Assembly: GCF_018614095.1 (NCBI RefSeq)
Contig: NZ_JAGGOY010000062.1
Span: forward strand, 34,864-98,863
Reading direction: 5' to 3'
Length of the DNA stretch: 64,000 bases
DNA from: Streptomyces sp. ISL-87
Lineage (GTDB): Bacteria; Actinomycetota; Actinomycetes; Streptomycetales; Streptomycetaceae
In this document: positions 1 to 7,854 of the stretch, piece after piece
How positions within the stretch are numbered: the first letter of the stretch is position 1
How the letters are laid out: each line of letters opens with the position of its first letter
Translations under genes and position numbers: made by a program
Notes under the pieces: generated by a model
The model's database searches: none
Told to the model about the DNA's origin: nothing
The model's input: the letters and a program-made list of their open reading frames with translations, nothing else

Positions 1-200
1 GCGCGGTGGTCCTGGCCCCAGTTCGGGTAGAGGTTCTTGCTCATCAGGAACACGTTGTACGACAGGACGCTGAGCCGCGGGGCGGCGGCGTACTCGGCGG
101 CCGTGGCGGCCGGCGCGGTGGTGACGGCCAGCGTGCCGGCGGCGATCGCCGCGACGGCCGTGGCTGCGGCCCGGTTGCGGCGGTGCGAGGTGAGCAGCAT
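1..200 (-). CDS. Secreted sphingomyelinase C-like phosphodiesterase, N-terminal part only
   Basis: Only the first 66 codons are inside the window; the gene runs off the left edge. The ATG complement is at 198-200. The peptide begins with arginines followed by an Ala-rich hydrophobic stretch and an Ala-x-Ala site, a typical Sec signal peptide. The mature part starts LSVLSYNVFLMSKNLYPNWG, which matches the opening strand of bacterial neutral sphingomyelinases of the endonuclease/exonuclease/phosphatase fold (the Bacillus cereus enzyme has the same VLxxNVxxLSxNLYPNWGQ pattern). The enzyme would cleave sphingomyelin or related phospholipids outside the cell. The catalytic His and Asp residues lie beyond the window, so activity cannot be judged. 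Confidence 0.85.
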   Translation of the reverse strand, partial: MLLTSHRRNRAAATAVAAIAAGTLAVTTAPAATAAEYAAAPRLSVLSYNVFLMSKNLYPNWGQDHR

Positions 201-336
201 GAGGTCTCCATCATTCCTGCGGGGGGAGATCGACTCCGTCATCCAAGCAGCCGCGGTTACCTCTGGGTAACACCCGTGACAAGACTTTCTGTCCGGCCCA
301 GGACATCGTGGGGGCGCCCCCGGAATGCGGAGCCGA

Positions 337-540
337 TCAGTCCTCCGTGGACGTCCACGTGAAGGAGGACAGGTCACCGCGCCCGGCGGGCCCGCGACGG
401 CGTTCGCGGGCCCGGAGGCCGAACCGCAGCAGGCCGAACACCGAGGCGGCGAACACGCTGACGCCGGCCAGGGTGACCGCAGCGATCAGCAGCAGCGTCG
501 GCGTCAGCGCCTCCAGCAGGACCAGCGGGTCGAGGTTCAT
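337..540 (-). CDS. Small single-pass membrane protein
   Basis: A 67-residue protein, ATG complement at 538-540. Residues about 4-40 are nearly uninterrupted Leu/Ala/Val/Ile, enough for one long or two short membrane helices. A strongly basic RARERRR segment follows and should stay cytoplasmic, then a polar tail rich in Ser and Thr. It lies between the sphingomyelinase and the MpaB-like gene and is transcribed in the same direction as the former. I do not recognise a named family, and no function can be assigned. The composition and clear hydrophobic pattern support a real gene rather than chance. Confidence 0.55.
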   Translation of the reverse strand: MNLDPLVLLEALTPTLLLIAAVTLAGVSVFAASVFGLLRFGLRARERRRGPAGRGDLSSFTWTSTED

Positions 541-664
541 GGCCGCAGGATGCACCCCTCCGGCGGCCGGGGGAAGCCCCCGGCCAGCGGCCATACTGGG
601 AGGACGGCAGTCCGGCACGGACGCGGTCCGCCGGAACAGAGGGCTACAGCCTGGGGGAGCGCAC

Positions 665-1579
665 ATGGGCACGACGGAGCAACCGGCCGAGCGGAGTCCG
701 CGGGCTGCGCAGCGAGCCCCCGGCGCCGGCCGCCCCGGCCCCCAGCCGCCGGCCCCCGGCGGGGTGCTGTGGACCATCTCCGGGGACATCCGGGCGCTGC
801 TGATGCTGCCCGCCGCGTTCACCATGCAGGTCGCGCACCCGGCGATCGCCGCCGGCGTCGACGAGCACTCCGTCTTCCGCACCGACCCCTGGGGGCGCGG
901 CGAGCGCTCGCTGCGATCCGTCCAGCTGTGGGTGTACGGCGGGGAGGAGGCGGCCGAGGAGGGCCGCCGGGTGCGCCGGCTGCACAGGGAGATCCAGGGC
1001 ATCGACACCCGGGGGCGGCGCTACCACTCCCTCGACCCCGCCTGCTATTCCTGGGTGCACGCCACCGGCTTCCCGATCTACCTGTACGCCGGCCGCTACC
1101 TGCTGCGGCCCTTCACCCCCGCCCAGGAACGGCAGCTCTACCGGGAGTGGCTCCAGGTCGGCCGGATCCTCGGCCTCCACGACCGGGACATGCCCCAGAC
1201 CATCGAGGAGTACTGGGAGTACTACGGCCGCATGCTGGCCGAGGAGATCGAGCCCACCGAGGTCGCGCGCGAGCTGGTCGCCACCGATGTGCCGCTGCCC
1301 CGCCCCGAGGGCGGAGCGCCCGCCGTGCGGCTGCTGCTCCGGGTGACGTGGCCGGTGCTGCGGGCGCTGTTCCTGCGCTTCCGGGCCTTCGTCACCGTCG
1401 GGTACATGCCGCCCGAGGCCCGCGCCGCCATCGGGCTGGAGTGGAGCCCGGCCCAGGAGCGCAGGCTCCGGCGGTTCAGCACGGCCGTACGGCTCCTCGT
1501 ACCGCTGCTCCCGGAGCGGCTGCGGTACCTGCCCATCGCCCGCGAGGCGCGGGCCCGGTGGCGCGCCGGCGCCCGCTGA
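665..1579 (+). CDS. Oxygenase MpaB family protein (DUF2236)
   Basis: A 304-residue protein. ATG at 665 was chosen because family homology starts shortly after it (the open frame extends further upstream without recognisable sequence). After a Pro/Arg-rich N-terminus, the region from residue about 36 (TISGDIRALLMLPAAFTMQVAHPAIAAGV) to about 235 has the MpaB/latex-clearing-protein helical fold, including a conserved His in QVAHP and a second in HATGFP, candidates for the haem or metal ligands in this family. A hydrophobic patch with GYMPPEAR follows. Members are b-type haem oxygenases (MpaB of mycophenolic acid synthesis, Lcp of rubber cleavage), but most Streptomyces paralogues have no known substrate. 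The gene stands alone. Confidence 0.85.
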   Translation: MGTTEQPAERSPRAAQRAPGAGRPGPQPPAPGGVLWTISGDIRALLMLPAAFTMQVAHPAIAAGVDEHSVFRTDPWGRGERSLRSVQLWVYGGEEAAEEGRRVRRLHREIQGIDTRGRRYHSLDPACYSWVHATGFPIYLYAGRYLLRPFTPAQERQLYREWLQVGRILGLHDRDMPQTIEEYWEYYGRMLAEEIEPTEVARELVATDVPLPRPEGGAPAVRLLLRVTWPVLRALFLRFRAFVTVGYMPPEARAAIGLEWSPAQERRLRRFSTAVRLLVPLLPERLRYLPIAREARARWRAGAR

Positions 1580-1657
1580 GGGGCGCCGGCGCGCGGGACC
1601 TCGTACGCCAGAGGCCGGGACCGGGGCCGGGACCGGGGCCGACGCCGGGGCCGGGGC
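1580..1657. repeat. GC-rich short tandem repeat in convergent spacer
   Basis: The short gap between the MpaB-like gene and the convergent M1 peptidase gene carries reiterated gggccgggacc units (about 1617-1655), roughly 12 bases each with slight variation. It could form strong secondary structure between the convergent ends, but I see no single clean terminator stem. It is one of several GC minisatellites in the window. Confidence 0.6.
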
Positions 1658-3163
1658 TCAGTGCTCGTGGATCGTGTTCGTCTCGGCGATCTTCTTCCAC
1701 GACTTCGGCTCCACCGGCTTGGCGGCGGGGGCCTTGAGGGAACGGGCGCTCGGGGACTGGGTGGCCGGCGGGGCGAAGGCCGGCTTGCCCGGGGTGTAGA
1801 GCCAGGTCTCGAACAGCTGGGCCAGCGGCTTGTCCGACACCTTCTCCGCGTAGCGGACGAAGTCCCCGACCTTGGCGTTGCCGTAGGCCCGCTCCGTCGG
1901 CCAGCCCTTGAGGATCTGGAAGAACTTCTCGTCGCCGATCTCATTGCGCAGCGCCTGAAGGGCGATCGCGCCACGATCGTAGACGGCCCCGTGGAACTGG
2001 TTCTCCGCACCCGGGTCGCCGGGCTTGACCTGCCAGAACGGGTCCTCCGCCGGGCGCAGCCCGTACGCCCAGTCGGCGAGCTCCTGCGCCGTGCCCTCGC
2101 CCTCCTTCTCCGACCACAGCCACTGGCTGTAGCGGGCGAAGCCCTCGTTGATCCAGATGTCCTTCCAGCCGTCGACGGACACGCTGTCGCCGTACCACTG
2201 GTGGGCCAGCTCGTGCACGACCACCGAGACGTTGGCGCCGTTCGAGAACTGGCGCGGGCTGTAGAACGGCCGGGTCTGGGTCTCCAGCGCGAAGCCGCTG
2301 GGCACGTTCGGAACGTAGCCGCCGAGCGCGTTGAAGGGGTACGGCCCGAAGACCCCCTCCAGCCACTCGGCCACCTCCCCGGTCCGCTCCACGCTCGCGC
2401 GCGCCGCGCCCGCGTTGTCGCCGAGGTCCTTGCTGTACGCGTTGAGGATGGGCAGCCCGCTCGCCGTTTTGTCGGTGGTGACGTCGAACTTGCCGATGGC
2501 GAGGGTGGCGAGGTACGTGGCCTGCGGCTTGTTGGAGCGCCAGTTGTACCGGGTCCAGCCCAGCCGCGAACTCTGCGACTGGAGCACGCCGTTGCTGATC
2601 GCCTGGGTGCCGTCGGGGACGTTGACCGAGATGTCGAAGGTGGCCTTGTCGAGCGGGTGGTCGTTGCTGGGGAACCACCAGACCGCCGAGTCGGGCTCCT
2701 GCGCGGCGACTCCGCCGTCCGGGGTGCGCTGCCAGGCCGACCAGCCGTCGACCTTGAACTCGGAGGGCTTGCCGGCGTACTTGACGACGACCGTCGCCTG
2801 CCTGTCCTTCTGCAGCGGCTGGGCGGGGGTCACCTCCAGCTCGTGGTCGCCGGAGGTGGCGAACTTCGCCTTGGCGCCGTTGACCCGGATCTCGCTCACC
2901 TGGAGGCCGAAATCGAGGTTGAAGCGGGACAGGTCCTGCTTGGCGGTGGTGAGGAGGGTGGCCGTGCCCTCCAGCAGGTCCGTCTTCGGCTCGTACTTCA
3001 GGCGCAGGTCGTAGTGCGACACGTCGTATCCGCCGTTGCCGCTGGCCGGGTAGTAGGGATCGCCGATACCCGGGGCGCCCGGACCGGAACTCGCCGCCGA
3101 CGCCGGGATCACCAGCAGAAGGGAGGCGGCGAGCACGCTGGGGGCGATGACTTTGCGATGCAC
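1658..3163 (-). CDS. Secreted M1 family zinc metallopeptidase (aminopeptidase N-like)
   Basis: A 501-residue protein. I start it at the GTG complement 3161-3163 because GGAG lies six bases upstream; a TTG four codons earlier is possible. Residues 1-28 form a signal peptide (basic start, hydrophobic core, ASA cleavage site). The gluzincin signature HELAHQWYGD is at about residue 316, and the third zinc ligand Glu lies in WINEGFARY about 20 residues on. Upstream is the M1 beta-rich N-domain and a substrate-pocket segment before HELAH (LETQTRPFY). At about 500 residues it lacks the large C-terminal domain of full PepN, as in the short secreted actinobacterial members. It should remove N-terminal residues from extracellular peptides. 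Confidence 0.9.
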   Translation of the reverse strand: MHRKVIAPSVLAASLLLVIPASAASSGPGAPGIGDPYYPASGNGGYDVSHYDLRLKYEPKTDLLEGTATLLTTAKQDLSRFNLDFGLQVSEIRVNGAKAKFATSGDHELEVTPAQPLQKDRQATVVVKYAGKPSEFKVDGWSAWQRTPDGGVAAQEPDSAVWWFPSNDHPLDKATFDISVNVPDGTQAISNGVLQSQSSRLGWTRYNWRSNKPQATYLATLAIGKFDVTTDKTASGLPILNAYSKDLGDNAGAARASVERTGEVAEWLEGVFGPYPFNALGGYVPNVPSGFALETQTRPFYSPRQFSNGANVSVVVHELAHQWYGDSVSVDGWKDIWINEGFARYSQWLWSEKEGEGTAQELADWAYGLRPAEDPFWQVKPGDPGAENQFHGAVYDRGAIALQALRNEIGDEKFFQILKGWPTERAYGNAKVGDFVRYAEKVSDKPLAQLFETWLYTPGKPAFAPPATQSPSARSLKAPAAKPVEPKSWKKIAETNTIHEH

Positions 3164-3175
3164 GAAGAGCTCCAA

Positions 3176-3584
3176 GTGGTAGGGGAGACAGTTCTGTTCG
3201 GGGGTGCCGTCGTTCGACCGTATTCACGCCCGGCATCCCACGTCATGTCCATGGCCCCTGTTGTCACATGATCGCCATTCGGCCGTCACAGGGTTCACGG
3301 GGCGCCGGGCGGCGCGGCGATCGCACCGAGTGCGACCCCGCGCCGCCCGCGCAGGCGTAGCCGAGGTCGAGGAGGGCGCCGAGGCTGAGGAAGACGGCCC
3401 CCAGGAGCCGCATCCGGCCGCGCGGATCGCCCGTGCCGGAGCTGATGAACCGCGCAAGAACGGCCAGAAAGAACAGGGTCACCCTGGGATCGAGCAGACT
3501 GGTGGTGATGGGTTTGCGAGCAGCAGCCGAGTGGCGTGATACCGCCTATGGTCTGCATACTAAGCAGTCGGTAACCTGACTGGC
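3176..3584. other. Intergenic region with a gene remnant
   Basis: About 400 bases between the peptidase start and the SCO6745-family gene. No intact gene is visible. The middle contains a degraded LysE-like fragment (annotated separately). Immediately upstream of the SCO6745-family start the GC content drops (3545-3575), as expected for a promoter, but I cannot assign convincing -35 and -10 boxes. Confidence 0.5.
3330..3515 (-). pseudogene. Remnant of a LysE/RhtB-type amino acid exporter
   Basis: On the minus strand, one frame reads TTSLLDPRVTLFFLAVLARF and then a membrane-like segment RLLGAVFLSLGALLDLGYA. LysE/RhtB exporters carry a conserved TNLLNPKxxLFFLAxLPQF block followed by C-terminal membrane helices, so this looks like the last third of such a gene. 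There is no start codon or N-terminal half: an in-frame stop lies a few codons upstream, and the downstream end runs into Arg/Pro-rich sequence. The similarity is recognised by eye over only about 60 residues, so the call is tentative. Confidence 0.45.
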
Positions 3585-4448
3585 ATGTCGATTCCTCAGC
3601 TCGCCGCCCGTCGCTGTTGGCACACCGCGATCAACCCGCTGCACACCACCATCTACTTCTCGCCGGACCTCGCCAAGGAGTTCGCCGCCCTCGGCGTCAC
3701 CGAACGGGTCGCCGTCAACCTCGCTTCCCGGTCCGCCGCCATGGGTGCCGTGGACGCCGGGACCGTGACCGCCACCTTCTACAGCTACCGTCATGAACTC
3801 GTCGCCCGGCACGTGCCCGCCGTCTGGGACACCATCACGCCCGAACAGGCCCTCGCCGCCCGCCTGCGCGCCGCCGACAGCACGCTGCGCCGGCTGCTCG
3901 GCGAGGAGACCATCGAGTCCCCCGAACTCGCCGAGGCCGCCGACCTGGCCATGCGCGCCACCGAGGGCTGCACCCGGCACGCCCGCCCGCTCTACTCCGC
4001 CCACGCCGACCTCCCCGTGCCCGAGGAGGCGCACCTGCGCCTCTGGCACGCCACCACCCTGCTGCGAGAGCACCGCGGCGACGGCCACCTCGCCGCCCTG
4101 CTCCTCGCCGGCCTGGACCCGCTGGAGGCGCTGGTCAGCCACACCGCCACCGGCCGCGGCATGAGCCCGAAGATGAACAAGGCCGTCCGCGGCTGGGAGC
4201 AGTCCCACCTGGACGCCGCCGCCGACCGGCTGCGCGAGCGCGGCATCCTCGACGCCGACGGCGAGCTCACCGAGGAGGGCAAGGCCGTACGGGAACGCGT
4301 GGAGGCCGACACCGACCGCCTGGACGCGGCCCCCTACGAGCACCTCGGCGCGGACGGCCTGGCCCGGCTCGCTGAACTCGGCGGCGGTTTCGTCATGCAG
4401 GCCATCGGCGCGGGCGCCTTCCCCGGCGACCTCTTCGGCAAGGGCTGA
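3585..4448 (+). CDS. SCO6745 family (SalK-type helix-turn-helix) protein
   Basis: A 287-residue soluble protein from the ATG at 3585. It matches the actinobacterial SCO6745/SalK family in its opening (ARRCWHTAINPLHTTIYFSP), the central ARPLYSAHADLPVP block and the C-terminal winged-helix-like region with WEQSHLDAAADRLRERGILD followed by a turn ending GELTEEGKAVRERVE. Members are annotated as helix-turn-helix proteins without experimentally known ligand or target. No membrane segment or signal is present. It stands alone, just upstream of tex on the same strand with an 82-base gap after the stop before the first in-frame tex codons, so co-transcription is possible. Confidence 0.8.
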   Translation: MSIPQLAARRCWHTAINPLHTTIYFSPDLAKEFAALGVTERVAVNLASRSAAMGAVDAGTVTATFYSYRHELVARHVPAVWDTITPEQALAARLRAADSTLRRLLGEETIESPELAEAADLAMRATEGCTRHARPLYSAHADLPVPEEAHLRLWHATTLLREHRGDGHLAALLLAGLDPLEALVSHTATGRGMSPKMNKAVRGWEQSHLDAAADRLRERGILDADGELTEEGKAVRERVEADTDRLDAAPYEHLGADGLARLAELGGGFVMQAIGAGAFPGDLFGKG

Positions 4449-4571
4449 GGGCCCGGCGCTGCCCGGCGCGGCCCGGCCCGGGCCCGGGCATCCGGGGTTC
4501 CCGACCTCTGTCGGCGGCACCTGCCACAATTGGCAGCCTTCCACGCAAACGAAGGCAGGCGGGACCGCACA

Positions 4572-7079
4572 GTGACGACGATGTCCATCGAAGGCAGGAT
4601 CGCCGAGGAGCTCGGCGTACGGGAGCGGCAGGTCAAGTCCGCCGTCGAGCTGCTCGACGGCGGCTCCACCGTGCCGTTCATCGCGCGCTACCGCAAGGAA
4701 GCGACCGAGATGCTCGACGACGCCCAGCTGCGCACCCTGGAGGAGCGGCTGCGGTATCTGCGCGAGTTGGAGGACCGGCGCTCGGCGATCCTCGACTCCG
4801 TGCGCGAGCAGGGCAAGCTCGACGCCGAGCTGGAGGCCCGTATCAACGCGGCCGACACCAAGGCCCGGCTGGAGGACATCTACCTCCCCTTCAAGCCCAA
4901 GCGGCGCACCAAGGCGCAGATCGCCCGCGAGGCCGGCCTGGAGCCGCTCGCCGAGGGCCTGCTGGCCGATCCCTCGGTGGAACCGGCCGCCGCCGCGGCC
5001 GCGTTCGTCGACGCCGCCAAGGGCGTCGCCGACCCGGCCGCCGCCCTGGAGGGCGCCCGGGCCATCCTCACGGAGCGGTTCGCCGAGGACGCCGACCTGA
5101 TCGGCGAACTGCGCGAACGCATGTGGGGCCGCGGCCGGCTCGCCGCGAAGGTCCGCGAGGGCAAGGAGGAGGCGGGCGCCAAGTTCGCCGACTACTTCGA
5201 CTTCGCCGAGCCCTTCACCGCGCTGCCCTCGCACCGCGTCCTCGCCATGCTGCGCGGCGAGAAGGAGGACGTCCTCGACTTGAACCTGGAGCCGGAGGAG
5301 CCTTCCGACACCCCCGGGCCGTCCACGTACGAAGGCCTGATCGCCCGCCGCTTCGGCATCAGGGCCCCCTCGGAACACAGCCGGCCCGGCGACAAGTGGC
5401 TCGGCGACACGGTCCGCTGGGCCTGGCGCACGAAGATCCAGGTGCACCTCGGCATCGACCTGCGAATGCGGCTGCGCCAGGCCGCCGAGGACGAGGCCGT
5501 ACGGGTCTTCGCGGCGAACCTGCGCGACCTGCTGCTCGCCGCCCCCGCCGGCACCCGCGCCACGCTCGGCCTCGACCCGGGCTTCCGTACCGGTGTGAAG
5601 GTCGCCGTGGTGGACGCCACCGGCAAGGTCGTCGCCACCGACGTGATCTACCCGCACGTCCCCGCCAACAAGTGGGACGAGTCCCTCGCCAAGCTGGCCC
5701 GCCTCGCCAAGGAGCACGCGGTCGAGCTGATCGCCATCGGCAACGGCACCGCCTCCCGCGAGACGGACAAGCTGGCCGGGGACCTGATCACCCGCCACCC
5801 CGAGCTGGGGCTCACCAAAGTGATGGTCTCGGAGGCCGGCGCCTCCGTGTACTCGGCCTCCGCCTTCGCCTCGCAGGAACTCCCGGACATGGACGTGTCG
5901 CTGCGCGGCGCCGTCTCCATCGCCCGTCGCCTCCAGGACCCGCTGGCCGAACTCGTCAAGATCGACCCGAAGTCGATCGGCGTCGGCCAGTACCAGCACG
6001 ACCTGTCCGAGGTGAAGCTGTCCCGCTCGCTCGACGCGGTGGTCGAGGACTGCGTGAACGGCGTCGGCGTGGACGTCAACACCGCCTCCGCGCCGCTGCT
6101 GTCCCGGGTCTCCGGGATCAGCGGCGGCCTCGCCGAGAACATCGTGGCGCACCGCGACGCCAACGGCCCGTTCCGCAGCCGCAAGGGCCTCAAGGGCGTG
6201 GCCAGACTCGGCCCGAAGGCGTACGAGCAGTGCGCGGGCTTCCTGCGGATCCGCGGCGGGGACGACCCGCTGGACTTCTCCAGCGTGCACCCCGAGGCCT
6301 ACCCGGTGGTCCGGGCCATGGGCAAGACCGCAGGCAGTGAGGTGGCGGCCCTGATCGGCAACAGCGGGGTACTGCGCACCCTGCGGCCGGAGCAGTTCGT
6401 CACCGAGGCCTTCGGCCTGCCGACGGTCACCGACATCCTCCGCGAGCTGGAGAAGCCGGGCCGCGACCCGCGTCCCGCCTTCAAGACGGCGACCTTCAAG
6501 GAGGGCGTGGAGAAGATCGGCGATCTGGCCCCCGGGATGATCCTCGAAGGAGTGGTCACCAATGTGGCCGCCTTCGGCGCTTTCATCGACATCGGAGTCC
6601 ACCAGGACGGCCTGGCGCATGTCTCGGCGCTGTCGAAGACCTTCGTCAAGGACCCGCGCGACGTGGTCAAGCCGGGCGACATCGTCCGGGTGAAGGTCAT
6701 GGAGGTGGACATTCCGCGCAAGCGGATCTCGCTGACCCTGCGGCTGGAGGACGAGGCGGACCGTTCCGCCGGTGCGCCGAAGCAGCGCGAGGAGCGGCGC
6801 GGCGGTGGTGGCCGTCCCCCGCAGCAGCGCGGCGCGGGCGGCGCCCGCGAGGGCGGCCGGGGCCAGGGTCAGGGCGGTCAGGGCCAGCGTCAAGGCGGTC
6901 AAGGCCAGCGCCAGGGTCAGGGTCAGGGTCAGGGTCAAGGCCAGCGCCAGGGCCAGGGGCAAGGGCAAGGCCAGGGCCAGCGTCAGGGCGGCACCGCCCC
7001 GGCTCCCGCCAACAGCGCGATGGCCGACGCCCTGCGCCGGGCCGGCCTCACCGGCCCCGAGGAGCGCCGCAAGCGCTGA
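4572..7079 (+). CDS. tex: Tex-family RNA-binding transcription accessory protein
   Basis: About 835 residues. I use the GTG at 4572; an in-frame ATG at 4581 is equally plausible. The N-terminal helical region (IAEELGVRERQVKSAVELLD), the ARYRKEATEMLDD segment, the YqgF/RNase H-like fold from about residue 330 (LGLDPGFRTGVKVAVVD), the helix-hairpin-helix region (about 510-560) and the S1 domain (about 652-726, GMILEGVVTNVAAFGAFIDI) occur in Tex order. Tex proteins bind nucleic acid and influence transcription, but their exact role is unsettled. Unusual here is a C-terminal tail of about 100 residues made of Gly-Gln-Arg repeats, absent from E. coli-type Tex. Confidence 0.95.
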   Translation: MTTMSIEGRIAEELGVRERQVKSAVELLDGGSTVPFIARYRKEATEMLDDAQLRTLEERLRYLRELEDRRSAILDSVREQGKLDAELEARINAADTKARLEDIYLPFKPKRRTKAQIAREAGLEPLAEGLLADPSVEPAAAAAAFVDAAKGVADPAAALEGARAILTERFAEDADLIGELRERMWGRGRLAAKVREGKEEAGAKFADYFDFAEPFTALPSHRVLAMLRGEKEDVLDLNLEPEEPSDTPGPSTYEGLIARRFGIRAPSEHSRPGDKWLGDTVRWAWRTKIQVHLGIDLRMRLRQAAEDEAVRVFAANLRDLLLAAPAGTRATLGLDPGFRTGVKVAVVDATGKVVATDVIYPHVPANKWDESLAKLARLAKEHAVELIAIGNGTASRETDKLAGDLITRHPELGLTKVMVSEAGASVYSASAFASQELPDMDVSLRGAVSIARRLQDPLAELVKIDPKSIGVGQYQHDLSEVKLSRSLDAVVEDCVNGVGVDVNTASAPLLSRVSGISGGLAENIVAHRDANGPFRSRKGLKGVARLGPKAYEQCAGFLRIRGGDDPLDFSSVHPEAYPVVRAMGKTAGSEVAALIGNSGVLRTLRPEQFVTEAFGLPTVTDILRELEKPGRDPRPAFKTATFKEGVEKIGDLAPGMILEGVVTNVAAFGAFIDIGVHQDGLAHVSALSKTFVKDPRDVVKPGDIVRVKVMEVDIPRKRISLTLRLEDEADRSAGAPKQREERRGGGGRPPQQRGAGGAREGGRGQGQGGQGQRQGGQGQRQGQGQGQGQGQRQGQGQGQGQGQRQGGTAPAPANSAMADALRRAGLTGPEERRKR
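6860..6990 (+). repeat. Short tandem repeat coding the Gly/Gln/Arg tail of Tex
   Basis: Units of 6 to 18 bases built from ggtcag, ggccag, cgtcag and cgccag are reiterated, coding GQ and RQ dipeptide runs. The resulting tail is uncharged apart from Arg and probably disordered, resembling RGG/RQ-type RNA-binding tails. Copy number is likely to vary among strains because the units are nearly identical. Confidence 0.8.
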
Positions 7080-7353
7080 GCGGCGGCCACAGGCAGCGAC
7101 CTTCGGCCACCCCCGCGCCCGGCACGGCGTAGGGGAGTGGCCGAATAGGCACCTCGTACAGGGGCGTTCCTTGCCAACCCCTGTACAAGATCTGTAGGCA
7201 TGGTGGAACGCCCGTTCGTCACCTGGCGAACGGGCTTCCGTATTCCCCCTCCAGGACCGTACCCCCGAGGCCGCCTTGAAGGCGCAGGACTCCATGCCCA
7301 TGCCCACGCACGCCTACCGACGCTGCCCGAGAAAGGGTCCGAAGAGGGATCAC

Positions 7354-7854
7354 ATGTCCCACCGGCAACTCAACCTGCGCAAACGCTGCGAGATGATTCT
7401 CGGCCATCTGGATCTGACACATCCCTTTTCTCTCGACGCGTTGTGCGACCGAATAGCCGAGCAGCGCGGACGCCCCATCCGCCTCCACCCGCTCCCCAAG
7501 GAGGCGGCCGAGTCCGGAGTCTGCGGACTGTGGGTCGGCACCGACACCGTGGACTACGTCTTCTACGAGGCCCAGACCACCCCGCTGCACCGGGAGCACA
7601 TCGTTCTCCACGAGCTCGGCCACATCCTCTTCGGCCACCACTCCCTGGAGGGCGAGGACACCGACGGGCGCGTCCCGACCGTCCTCGGCCGCACCAACTA
7701 CACCACCCGCCAGGAGCAGGAGGCGGAAATGCTGGCCAGCATGATCCGCATCCGCACCTCGGGCACCGGCCCGCTCGCCGGCACCCCCCGCGGCACCCTG
7801 GCCCGGCTGGAATCCGCCATGGGCTACGAGCGGGGGCCGCACGATGGCAGCTGA
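7354..7854 (+). CDS. ImmA/IrrE-like zinc metallopeptidase
   Basis: A 166-residue protein. The ATG at 7354 has GGGA five bases upstream; an upstream frame without family similarity is ignored. The zinc motif HELGHILFGHH lies at about residue 89, with further His and Glu residues downstream (QEQEAEMLASMI) typical of the ImmA/IrrE fold. In actinomycetes such proteins commonly precede a membrane protein of the MAB_1171c type, exactly as here; the next gene starts 11 bases before this one ends, so the two are translationally coupled. The founding family members cleave phage-type repressors, but the target of this Streptomyces subgroup is unknown. Nothing nearby encodes an obvious repressor substrate. 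Confidence 0.85.
   Translation: MSHRQLNLRKRCEMILGHLDLTHPFSLDALCDRIAEQRGRPIRLHPLPKEAAESGVCGLWVGTDTVDYVFYEAQTTPLHREHIVLHELGHILFGHHSLEGEDTDGRVPTVLGRTNYTTRQEQEAEMLASMIRIRTSGTGPLAGTPRGTLARLESAMGYERGPHDGS

Noticed and set aside
3264..3482. The LysE-like stretch as a functional small gene
   Set aside because: It lacks the N-terminal half of the family, and no ribosome site precedes any start codon in that frame.
3546..7307. Very long minus-strand open frame of about 1250 codons
   Set aside because: It runs antisense to tex, whose domains and motifs are unmistakable. Long antisense frames are normal in GC-rich DNA because of third-position bias.
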